From JBDNDK01 sp046719185 (GTDB lineage Bacteria; Armatimonadota; UBA5829): DNA of 16,103 bases. The notes under the pieces were generated by a model. It was not told the DNA's origin, did not search any database, and saw only the letters and a list, made by a program, of their open reading frames with translations. The DNA is taken from contig JBDNDK010000040.1 in NCBI GenBank assembly GCA_046719185.1, positions 1 to 16,103 on the forward strand, given 5' to 3'. The position numbers were made by a program, and so were the translations under genes. This document shows positions 8,191-14,662 of the stretch, one piece after another. Each line of letters opens with the position of its first letter. The stretch's first letter is position 1.

Positions 8191-8610
8191 ATGACAAAAA
8201 CCATCAAAATATTAGCAATTGATCCGGGCAAAGAAAAATGTGGAATTGCAGTTGTAGAAAAGAAAGATAATGAAATTATCACTATCCACAGATCAATAGA
8301 AAAATCATCAGAACTAGCTAAATCAATCAATGCAATCATTCAATCATTTGAAATTCAAAATATAATTATAGGAAATGGTACAAACTCAGAAAAAATTAAA
8401 TCCATACTAGAAGCTGAAGGTCTCTCAAATATTATAGTTGTAGATGAGGCATTCACAACTTTAGAAGCAAAAGAATTATATTTCAAAGAGAATCCACCAA
8501 AAGGCATCAGAAAACTACTACCTATATCTCTTCAGACTCCCAGCTGTCCTTATGATGATTATGTAGCTAAAATACTTGCTCTTAGATACCTGAATAACTT
8601 ACAAAAGTAA
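8191..8610 (+). CDS. yqgF: YqgF/RuvX-type RNase H-fold nuclease (pre-16S rRNA processing or Holliday junction)
   Basis: This 139-residue protein has the RNase H-like fold of YqgF. DPGKEKCGIAVV with Asp11 lies in strand 1, followed by IIIGNGTNS (58-66), DEAFTTLEAKELY (85-97) and a C-terminal YDDYVAKILALRYL with Asp122/Asp123, giving a plausible set of metal-binding acids. The PPKG...LLP segment resembles the cyanobacterial version of the family more than E. coli RuvX. Family members process the 5' end of 16S rRNA or act on branched DNA. The choice cannot be made from sequence. The ATG at 8191 has no clear ribosome site and lies 25 nt after the DUF3084 gene. It is the last gene of the + strand run and ends 2 nt from a convergent gene. 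Confidence 0.82.
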   Translation: MTKTIKILAIDPGKEKCGIAVVEKKDNEIITIHRSIEKSSELAKSINAIIQSFEIQNIIIGNGTNSEKIKSILEAEGLSNIIVVDEAFTTLEAKELYFKENPPKGIRKLLPISLQTPSCPYDDYVAKILALRYLNNLQK

Positions 8611-8612
8611 AA

Positions 8613-9389
8613 TTAAAAAGAAAAGTTTAATTTTCCTGTAATCATCATTCCAACCAAAACACCTGCTTTATTGTTGTTTCCAATTGTAAAAGATAAATTT
8701 CCATTTCTTCCCTGAGGTCTTACAATAATTCCTTCATTCATCTGAAATCCATCATACTCTGCAGCAACTGTAACATACTCAGAAATTGGATATGACATAC
8801 CACCAAAATATGTATCCAAAAACCTACCAGCTCCCCAACCAAGAGTAGCATAAAGCTTATTTCCTTTTGGTATATTAAACCCTTTAGTCATCACAGCATA
8901 ATAACTTGCTTTAGTATTTGCAACATCACCAGAATCAGTATTTTCTTTATTAGCCAAATCTTGGCATCCAAAAGCTAAAGATGGGAGTTTTTCAGTTTCA
9001 TCAAATGCATGAATTTGGAAGTTAAAAGCAGGAGTATCATTTGCTATCCAAGTACTAACAAACATAGCTGATAGATATATTCTAGGACTTCCTCCAACAC
9101 CAAAACTTACAACCCCACTAAAATTTTCCTCATTTCTATGATATTGCCTTGTAGCATATTCTCCTGAAGTTGCTCCAACACTCCAATATCCATCCCCTGG
9201 TGTGTATGCAACAGGAATGTTTATTTGCCCAGCTCCCAATCCATCTGGTTTACCTCTTTCATTTACAGCATAACAGCCACCGGGCAACGGAGCCATATTA
9301 ACAAATTGCACTGCAGGCGGTTTTTTAGCATATAAACTATTTGAAATAAAAACAAAAATAATGACAGATAAAACAGATGATAGTTTCAT
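8613..9389 (-). CDS. Secreted YjbH-like beta-barrel protein (probable outer membrane)
   Basis: This 258-residue protein has a signal peptide (MKLSSVLSVIIFVFISNSLYA, cleavage after residue 21). A mature region dominated by alternating polar/aromatic strands follows and ends in phenylalanine (GKLNFSF), as outer-membrane barrels often do. The segment LPSLAFGCQDL (135-145), followed by SYYAVMTKGF, LGWGAGRF and VAAEYDG, resembles the YjbH family of exopolysaccharide-related outer-membrane proteins. I recognise the pattern but cannot prove membership. The ATG is supported by GAGG 5 nt upstream and by its own promoter. Its 3' end faces yqgF with a 2-nt gap, and an all-A/T inverted repeat (8609-8617 / 8626-8634) spans the junction but is too weak to call a terminator. 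An LPS- or capsule-related envelope role would suit the neighbourhood. Confidence 0.7.
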   Translation of the reverse strand: MKLSSVLSVIIFVFISNSLYAKKPPAVQFVNMAPLPGGCYAVNERGKPDGLGAGQINIPVAYTPGDGYWSVGATSGEYATRQYHRNEENFSGVVSFGVGGSPRIYLSAMFVSTWIANDTPAFNFQIHAFDETEKLPSLAFGCQDLANKENTDSGDVANTKASYYAVMTKGFNIPKGNKLYATLGWGAGRFLDTYFGGMSYPISEYVTVAAEYDGFQMNEGIIVRPQGRNGNLSFTIGNNNKAGVLVGMMITGKLNFSF

Positions 9390-9422
9390 ATATACCTCAT
9401 TTAATCAAAAAATACAAAAGGG

Positions 9423-9451
9423 ATATTATCACAGCAGTAAACACCTGTCAA
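9423..9451 (-). promoter_or_regulatory. Promoter of the YjbH-like gene
   Basis: On the - strand there is a perfect -35 TTGACA (9446-9451), a 17-nt spacer and a -10 TAATAT (9423-9428). It lies directly downstream of the GNAT-gene terminator, so the barrel gene is transcribed independently. Confidence 0.75.
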
Positions 9452-9452
9452 A

Positions 9453-9482
9453 TAAAAAACCTCTCATTTATCAAATGAGAGG
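9453..9482 (-). terminator. Rho-independent terminator of the GNAT gene
   Basis: A perfect 10-bp inverted repeat, CCTCTCATTT (9460-9469) and AAATGAGAGG (9473-9482) with a 3-nt loop, is followed on the - strand by a T-run (9454-9459). It begins 21 nt after the acetyltransferase stop codon. Confidence 0.9.
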
Positions 9483-9503
9483 CTAAAAAAGTTCATATAA
9501 ATT

Positions 9504-9950
9504 TTATCTTTCAATCTTGAGACTTGCTATTATTTCACCTTGGAACATCTCACCAGTTGGAACAAATCCTAAACTACCAGATAGATGAGCTGCCGGAATA
9601 TTATCAGGTCTGTATCCCAATTTAATTTCATCAACATCAGTTGTTTCTTTGATATGATTAATCACTTGCTCCATTGCAGCTCTACCATAGCCTTTGCCTT
9701 GATGATCTTCATCAATCAAAAGCCTATAAATCCAATACTTCCCATCATCTGGATCCAAACCATACATCAAAAAACCAATTGTTTCATCACCATCACATAT
9801 AACCATAGCAGTAATTGTAGGTTCTTGGTCTGAATCACCTACAGCAAACATCTGAGGAACAGCTATTCCCCCTTGATCCAATTTGAGAGAAAGATCAAGA
9901 ATTTTTGACCAATTTTCTTTGTTCACTTCATGCAAAGTAACTTTTGCCAT
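9504..9950 (-). CDS. GNAT-family N-acetyltransferase (polyamine-acetyltransferase-like)
   Basis: This 148-residue cytoplasmic protein transfers acetyl from acetyl-CoA. The CoA pyrophosphate loop is QGKGYG (84-89) after the strand YWIYRLLID, and the C-terminus has SLGFVPTGEMFQGEIIASL. The layout (VTLHEVNKENW start, MYGLDPDDGKYWIYR) resembles spermine/spermidine acetyltransferases. The ATG at 9948-9950 is preferred. An in-frame TTG at 9966-9968 would put the GGAG ribosome site inside the coding region, while GGAG lies 12 nt before the ATG. Oddity: the position where most GNAT enzymes carry the general-acid Tyr (A..LY.xxGF) reads HLSGSLGF here, with Ser in place of Tyr. It is a single-gene unit ending in a strong terminator. 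The substrate is not certain. Confidence 0.85.
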   Translation of the reverse strand: MAKVTLHEVNKENWSKILDLSLKLDQGGIAVPQMFAVGDSDQEPTITAMVICDGDETIGFLMYGLDPDDGKYWIYRLLIDEDHQGKGYGRAAMEQVINHIKETTDVDEIKLGYRPDNIPAAHLSGSLGFVPTGEMFQGEIIASLKIER

Positions 9951-10103
9951 ATTTATAAAATGCTCCAAGTATAAAATAAAAGATATTTATATGATATTGT
10001 TATGCCATATTCTTTCTAAGCTTAGCTAAAATTTAGCATTATATTTATATAATTATCCTTCAGATAGAGTAAGCTTATAATTTTTTTTCAAAATGGCAAA
10101 TTT
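9951..10103. other. Intergenic region upstream of the GNAT gene
   Basis: These 153 nt are AT-rich. They contain two adjacent small palindromes, CTAAGCTTAG and GCTAAAATTTAGC (about 10016-10038), and a T-run near 10080-10088. I find no convincing -35/-10 pair for the GNAT gene and no convincing terminator for the sugar kinase, although both are expected here. Confidence 0.4.
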
Positions 10104-11039
10104 TTATTTAGAATGCTTTTCAATAAATTCTTCAATAGTTTTTTGGTCTTTAATTCCTGTAGTTGCACCAAGAGCAGTAACACAGAAAGCACCAGTTGCA
10201 TTTGCAAATTTTCCTGTTTTTTCAAGATCCCAACCATTTACAAGTCCTGCAAGAAATCCTGCAGCAAATGCATCACCAGCACCTAGTGCATCTATTGCAT
10301 CAACTTTGAATATTGGAATTGTAATTTCCTCATCAGCACTCTTTATATAACAACCTTGATCACCCATTTTAAGAGCAACAACTTTAACACCCTTATCCAT
10401 AAGCACTTTAGCTACATCAGCAGGATCATGCTTACCTGTTACCATTCTTGCCTCTTCTATACTGGGCACAGCATAATCAACATATTCAAGGCAAGGTTCA
10501 AGCACTTTCATCCATTGTCCTTTTGCATCCCAAGCTGTATCAAGAGTGGTAGTTACTCCCATCTCTTTTGCTTTTTTTAGCACTCTTGCTGTTGGCTCAC
10601 CATCAAATGCGGGCATTAAAAACGAACCAGCAATATGAAGTATTTTGGCTTTTTTTACAATTTCAAAATCAACATCAGCATCTGTAAGGCACGCATTCGC
10701 ACCAATACAGTGTATAAAACTTCTTTCACCATCACTATGCACCATAACCATAGTTGCAGAAGTTCCAACATTTGGATCCACAACGATTCCGGAGCAGTCT
10801 AATCCAGACTTACTAAGACTGTTTATCATAAAATCTCCAAAACCATCATTTCCAACCTTACCTATAACAACAGTATCAATTCCAATTTTGGCAAGACCAG
10901 TTCCTGTATTACTTGCACAGCCACCTGTATGAAGCTCAAGCTGATCAACAAGCATCAATTTACCTCTATCAGGCATACTATCAACAGGTTTTCCTACAGC
11001 ATCAGCAACTAATATTCCCAAACATACTACATCAGCCAT
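10104..11039 (-). CDS. PfkB/ribokinase-family carbohydrate kinase
   Basis: This 311-residue cytoplasmic kinase phosphorylates a sugar or nucleoside with ATP. It shows the first PfkB region TGGCASNTGTGLAKIG (38-53) with KVGNDGFGDF after it, and the second signature DALGAGDAFAAGF (250-262) with the anion hole GAGD and catalytic Asp256. The ATG at 11037-11039 is chosen because it has GGAG at 9-nt spacing. Two earlier in-frame starts (ATG 11045, TTG 11054) sit too close to, or on, that ribosome site. Its start overlaps the 3' end of the membrane-protein gene by 8 nt, so the two are translationally coupled. The sugar (fructose, ribose, adenosine or other) cannot be fixed from sequence. Confidence 0.9.
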   Translation of the reverse strand: MADVVCLGILVADAVGKPVDSMPDRGKLMLVDQLELHTGGCASNTGTGLAKIGIDTVVIGKVGNDGFGDFMINSLSKSGLDCSGIVVDPNVGTSATMVMVHSDGERSFIHCIGANACLTDADVDFEIVKKAKILHIAGSFLMPAFDGEPTARVLKKAKEMGVTTTLDTAWDAKGQWMKVLEPCLEYVDYAVPSIEEARMVTGKHDPADVAKVLMDKGVKVVALKMGDQGCYIKSADEEITIPIFKVDAIDALGAGDAFAAGFLAGLVNGWDLEKTGKFANATGAFCVTALGATTGIKDQKTIEEFIEKHSK

Positions 11040-11895
11040 TTTCATTATCTCCAATTGAATCTTCAGATATGTTTTTATTATTTTTATCTCTCTTCAACCA
11101 AGAATTGGGAAGAGTCCATTTGTCATCTATTATATCAATCTCAGGTTGCAAAATATCATATTTTATGAATAGTTCCTTCAGAGCACTATTAAGAAGAAAA
11201 GCAACCGCACTAGGATAAAGAAATGCCACTCCCACCAAAGCAGTTGGAATAACACATAAAATAGTAAAAGTGATTATAACAAGAAACATAATTAGAGTAA
11301 AGACAGGATTGTCTGCAGTTAACAAAAAAGCTTTTTTTAAAATCACTTTCACAGATGTACCGGAATCCATATCAAGCTGAGCAGCAAGCAATGGCAGATG
11401 ATACATAAACATACACAACCACAAAATCGAAAGATACCCCAACAAAACACCGATTATAATTGGAAACATTCCCATTTTAGGTCCAAGAATAAATAAAAAA
11501 AAGTATGCATCTCCAACAAGAACTAGAGTAATGGAAAAATCTGTCAAAAATAGTTTTGTGGAAGCTGCTAGTAATATTTTTATTCCTTCATATGTATCCA
11601 ACACAGAAGGCATTTTGCCAAACAGCAACCTATTTGCATAATAAAAAATACCATTAATACAAAGCCAATAGATATATATTGAAGCAAAAATAAGTATATA
11701 TAAGAAAATTTTTGGAATACCGGGCACCGATTTCATTAATGAAATACCAAAAAACATCAATCCCATTGCAATAAGAAAAGATGAAAAAGAAACCGCAGCA
11801 ACATATCCTAGATTCTCATATGTAGCTCTGATCCCATTTGATAATACTCTACCAATTTTCACACTGTATTTTGTTTTATTTTCTATTTCATTCAT
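11032..11895 (-). CDS. Multi-pass inner-membrane protein (YesL/DUF624-like)
   Basis: This 287-residue protein has about six hydrophobic helices (roughly 31-52, 62-86, 110-136, 140-166, 200-222, 223-245) and a polar C-terminal tail of about 40 residues (ending KRDKNNKNISEDSIGDNENG). The ANRLLFGK...DTYEGIK pattern after the second helix resembles the DUF624/YesL family, small membrane proteins often found near carbohydrate-uptake genes. I cannot confirm membership. No Shine-Dalgarno precedes the ATG, and a TATAAT box ends only 8 nt upstream. Overlap with the downstream sugar kinase suggests a joint role in handling a carbohydrate, possibly a transport or regulatory accessory. Confidence 0.8.
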   Translation of the reverse strand: MNEIENKTKYSVKIGRVLSNGIRATYENLGYVAAVSFSSFLIAMGLMFFGISLMKSVPGIPKIFLYILIFASIYIYWLCINGIFYYANRLLFGKMPSVLDTYEGIKILLAASTKLFLTDFSITLVLVGDAYFFLFILGPKMGMFPIIIGVLLGYLSILWLCMFMYHLPLLAAQLDMDSGTSVKVILKKAFLLTADNPVFTLIMFLVIITFTILCVIPTALVGVAFLYPSAVAFLLNSALKELFIKYDILQPEIDIIDDKWTLPNSWLKRDKNNKNISEDSIGDNENG

Positions 11896-11903
11896 AATGC
11901 TTT

Positions 11904-11909
11904 ATTATA
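11904..11909 (-). promoter_or_regulatory. Candidate -10 box of the membrane-protein / kinase unit
   Basis: TATAAT on the - strand lies 8 nt before the ATG at 11895. The 17-nt-spaced -35 (ATATTA, 11927-11932) is poor. If used, transcription would begin at about the start codon, giving a leaderless message. Confidence 0.35.
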
Positions 11910-12022
11910 CAATATTTGTTGATTGTTAATATTAGATAAATTATCAAATTGAATAAAGTATATGATTTTGAATTTAATTGTTCTAGAAATGTTATAAAAA
12001 TAGTATTGTTAAGATTAAAAAT

Positions 12023-12031
12023 TGCTATAAT
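12023..12031 (+). promoter_or_regulatory. Extended -10 promoter of the B12-sensor / phosphatase operon
   Basis: TGCTATAAT is a perfect extended -10 (TGnTATAAT). A TTGTTA (12006-12011) upstream is only 14 nt away, so the extended element probably compensates for a poor -35. Transcription would start near 12038, giving a leader of about 25 nt that holds GGAG (12052-12055). Confidence 0.65.
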
Positions 12032-12062
12032 ATATATATGAAAGAAGCACCGGAGTAATATA

Positions 12063-13157
12063 ATGAGAGATAATCTTATAAAGCAATTTGATCATTGTTT
12101 ATCTCAAATTGATGAAAAAACGGCAACCGAGTATGAAAAATGCTCACATCAAATTCTAGGATATGTAAACCAGAAATTATCTGAAAACCCCAAAATATCA
12201 GATTTAATTGGAAATAATCCCATTGAAGTTATGCATACAAATCATGCATGCCATGTAGATTTTATGGCATCAGCATTTAGAATTAAAAGTGCTTCAACTT
12301 TTATTGACATTATAGCTTGGGTTTATCAATCATATTCATCAAGAGGATTCAATACAGATTATTTTATAATTGAACTGCAAGCTTGGATAGAAGCAATTAA
12401 AAATTATTTTGACAACGCATCATATGAATCAATTGTTAATACATATGAATGTATGATGAAACATCACAATGAATTTATAAAGCTCTCCAAGATGCAGTCA
12501 TATAAATCAGAAATAGATCCTGAAGTTGAAGAATATTACAGAAAATATCTTGAAGCAATTCTAAAACCAAGTTCTTCAGAAGCTCTAAAATGCACACAAG
12601 GATATATAAAATCTGTGGAAGATGTCCCGTTTTGGTGGGAAAAGGTAATTGAGCCTGCAATGTATGAAATTGGTAGAAAATGGGCTGATGGAGAAATAAC
12701 AGTTGGACAAGAACATCTTGCAACTTCTATTACACAAAGGGTAATGGCTGCATTTTATCCTCTTATACTTCAACTACCAAGAGAAAAAGGTAATATTGTT
12801 TTCACATCATCTCCTGGGGAGCTACATGAAATAGGACCTAGAATGATTGCAGATTTTTTGGAAATAAAAGGTTGGAATGTTTACTATACTGGAGCCGATA
12901 CACCAATTGATAGTATTTTAGATATGATAGAAAAATACAACCCCAAATTTCTATGTATATCAACAACTTTACCTTTCAATTTATCTAACACAGAAAAACT
13001 AATTAAAGCTGTAAAAAAAGAATATGCAAACAATTTGCATATATTAGTTGGCGGACAAGCCTATTCTTCAGATCCTTATATGTGGCAAAAAATGGGAGCT
13101 GATGGAATTGCAAAAAATGCTACAGAAACAGTAGAATATCTTGAAAAATACTCATAA
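12063..13157 (+). CDS. Cobalamin-binding sensor protein with CarH-type Wx9EH signature
   Basis: This 364-residue soluble protein has three parts. Residues 1-150 are an unassigned helical domain with a His-rich stretch (His58, His61, His64). Residues about 158-235 form the four-helix B12-binding cap. Residues about 243-364 are a Rossmann-like B12-binding domain. The lower-ligand motif ExHxxG reads ELHEIG (253-258), so His255 would coordinate cobalt. In the cap, Trp207 is followed after exactly nine residues by Glu217-His218, the Wx9EH pattern that contacts the upper adenosyl ligand in CarH photoreceptors. There is no MerR DNA-binding domain, no methyltransferase domain and no mutase partner in view, which argues for a sensory role. 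The ATG start has GGAG at 7 nt. It heads an operon with a PP2C phosphatase. Alternative: a corrinoid carrier protein for a methyltransferase encoded elsewhere. Confidence 0.85.
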   Translation: MRDNLIKQFDHCLSQIDEKTATEYEKCSHQILGYVNQKLSENPKISDLIGNNPIEVMHTNHACHVDFMASAFRIKSASTFIDIIAWVYQSYSSRGFNTDYFIIELQAWIEAIKNYFDNASYESIVNTYECMMKHHNEFIKLSKMQSYKSEIDPEVEEYYRKYLEAILKPSSSEALKCTQGYIKSVEDVPFWWEKVIEPAMYEIGRKWADGEITVGQEHLATSITQRVMAAFYPLILQLPREKGNIVFTSSPGELHEIGPRMIADFLEIKGWNVYYTGADTPIDSILDMIEKYNPKFLCISTTLPFNLSNTEKLIKAVKKEYANNLHILVGGQAYSSDPYMWQKMGADGIAKNATETVEYLEKYS

Positions 13158-13165
13158 AAAACAAA

Positions 13166-14458
13166 TTGGACAATATATTAAAAGAATTAACCGAACAATA
13201 CAATCACATATTACTTAATGAATCAAGCTGTATTATTGCAAGTTTAGATAAAAATGGATATATCCTGTCGGCTAACACAGCTCTTAGGAATCTGCTGGAA
13301 TGTGATCTAAATGGCAAAAACTTCATAGATTTTCTGGTTCAAAACAGCAAATCTGTTTTTATGAGGATGTTATCTAAAACTGCAAATAATAATCTGGAAA
13401 ACAGTGCAAATCTTCATATCATAAAATCTGCCTATTCAATGCCAATTTCTGTAAAATCATGGATCTTCAAAACAAAATCAAATAATTATATTTTATATGC
13501 TGAACCACTACCCGCAGTTGGAGAAGAGCAGGCAAAAGAGTATGCAATAATTAATAGTGAGCTTGCAATAGTAACCAGACAACTTCAAAAAACAAATTAT
13601 GAGCTTGCAGAGAGAACAGCTGCACTTGAAAAAGTTAATAGACAATTGGAAGAAGAAATAGCAGAAAGAAAAAAAGTAGAAAAAGAACTAGCTCAAAAAA
13701 GGCTTTTAGAACTTCAAATTGCTGCTGAAATACAAAAAAATCTTCTGATAGGTAAAAAACCAAACAATTTTCCCGGTATTGATATAGAAGCTGTTACTAT
13801 AGCATCTCAAACAGTTGATGGAGACTTTTATGATTTTTTTGTATTTGATGATGATGTGCTAGATATTGTAATTGGTGATGTGATGGGCAAAGGAGTACCC
13901 GCATGTTTGATTGGTGCTGCAAATAGATTTGAAGTACAAAAGGCAATTGCAAATTTATTTTTCAAAGCAAAAGAATGTTATCCTCCGAGCCCTGTTGATA
14001 TTGTTCAGGTTATGCACACAGAATTTACTCCAAAGCTTATTGAGTTAGATTCTTTTGTTACTCTCAATTATTCTAGATTTGATATGCAAAAAAAACAGTT
14101 AATATATGTAGATTGTGGACATTCAAAAACTATTCATTTCAAAGCCAATGAACAAAAATGTGAAATGCTTGCGGGTAGAAATGTTCCTCTTGGAATAAGA
14201 AAATCAGAAAAGTATAAAGAATATACAATACCATTTTTAAAAGATGATTTATTCTTTTTTTACTCTGATGGATTGATTGATGCAGAAAACAATGAACATG
14301 AAATTTTCGGTGAAGATAGAATAATGGATACAATTTGTAATTTATCTCATCTTTCTGCAAAAAAAATAGTAGCTGAAGTTATGCAGATTATTTCTAATTT
14401 TACACTGCAGGAAGGAAGCAGAGATGATCTAACAATTATAGCTGCAAAAATATTGTAG
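13166..14458 (+). CDS. PAS / coiled-coil / SpoIIE-type PP2C serine phosphatase
   Basis: This 430-residue cytoplasmic phosphatase has a PAS-like sensor domain (about 15-115, DKNGYILSANTALRNLL), a coiled coil (about 128-185, NRQLEEEIAERKKVEKEL) and a PP2C/SpoIIE domain (186-430). Metal-site residues are intact: VDGDFYD (217-223), GDVMGKGVPA (237-246), DCGHS (336-340), SDGL (377-380) and SRDDLT (418-423). Such proteins dephosphorylate STAS anti-anti-sigma proteins in partner-switching pathways, but no STAS or anti-sigma gene is in view. The start is TTG at 13166, 8 nt after the B12-sensor stop. It has no ribosome site, and the next Met would cut the PAS domain. The close spacing suggests that the B12 protein controls this enzyme. 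No terminator is seen after it. Confidence 0.92.
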   Translation: MDNILKELTEQYNHILLNESSCIIASLDKNGYILSANTALRNLLECDLNGKNFIDFLVQNSKSVFMRMLSKTANNNLENSANLHIIKSAYSMPISVKSWIFKTKSNNYILYAEPLPAVGEEQAKEYAIINSELAIVTRQLQKTNYELAERTAALEKVNRQLEEEIAERKKVEKELAQKRLLELQIAAEIQKNLLIGKKPNNFPGIDIEAVTIASQTVDGDFYDFFVFDDDVLDIVIGDVMGKGVPACLIGAANRFEVQKAIANLFFKAKECYPPSPVDIVQVMHTEFTPKLIELDSFVTLNYSRFDMQKKQLIYVDCGHSKTIHFKANEQKCEMLAGRNVPLGIRKSEKYKEYTIPFLKDDLFFFYSDGLIDAENNEHEIFGEDRIMDTICNLSHLSAKKIVAEVMQIISNFTLQEGSRDDLTIIAAKIL

Positions 14459-14662
14459 TATATTTGTATTGAAATCTAGACAAATAATAATATTTTATTT
14501 TTCTATGTTCAAGCATAGAGCAACAAAGCCTTAAAGCACTTGAAACAAAGTGGAAACATTTTATAGGGATAATGTTCAAAAGTAACCTTAAAAAGGGTAA
14601 AAAAGAATTTTTGTAAAAACTAACTGGTTAGAAATACCAGTATATTTAGAGAGGACATTGCT
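14459..14662 (+). promoter_or_regulatory. Leader region of glnN with several small hairpins
   Basis: These 204 nt hold a series of short inverted repeats: CTATG/CATAG (14504-14519), CACTT/AAGTG (14537-14552), AACATT/AATGTT (14555-14576), CCTT/AAGG (14586-14596) and ACTGGT/ACCAGT (14623-14641). The last competes with CTAAC/GTTAG (14620-14631) and ends just before the ribosome site. Two weak promoter candidates are TTGAAA (14469-14474) with TATTTT 16 nt on, and TTGAAA (14540-14545) with TATAGG 16 nt on. The region does not show the conserved core of the cyanobacterial glnA glutamine riboswitch. Regulation by RNA structure is possible but unproven. Confidence 0.4.

Noticed and set aside
8609..8634. 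Terminator at the yqgF / YjbH-like junction
   Set aside because: The stem is entirely A-T (AAAATTAAA / TTTAATTTT) and would be too weak for Rho-independent termination.
12063..13157. Methylmalonyl-CoA mutase subunit or methionine synthase fragment
   Set aside because: Only the cobalamin-binding and cap domains are present; there is no catalytic barrel, and the neighbour is a signalling phosphatase.
14466..14479. NtcA-like site GTA-N8-TAG upstream of glnN
   Set aside because: The second half should be TAC, the nearest -10-like sequence is only 8 nt downstream instead of about 22, and single near-matches are common in AT-rich DNA.
14459..14662. Cyanobacterial glnA-type glutamine riboswitch
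   Set aside because: I looked for the conserved core of that aptamer and did not find it; the hairpins present do not arrange into its junction.
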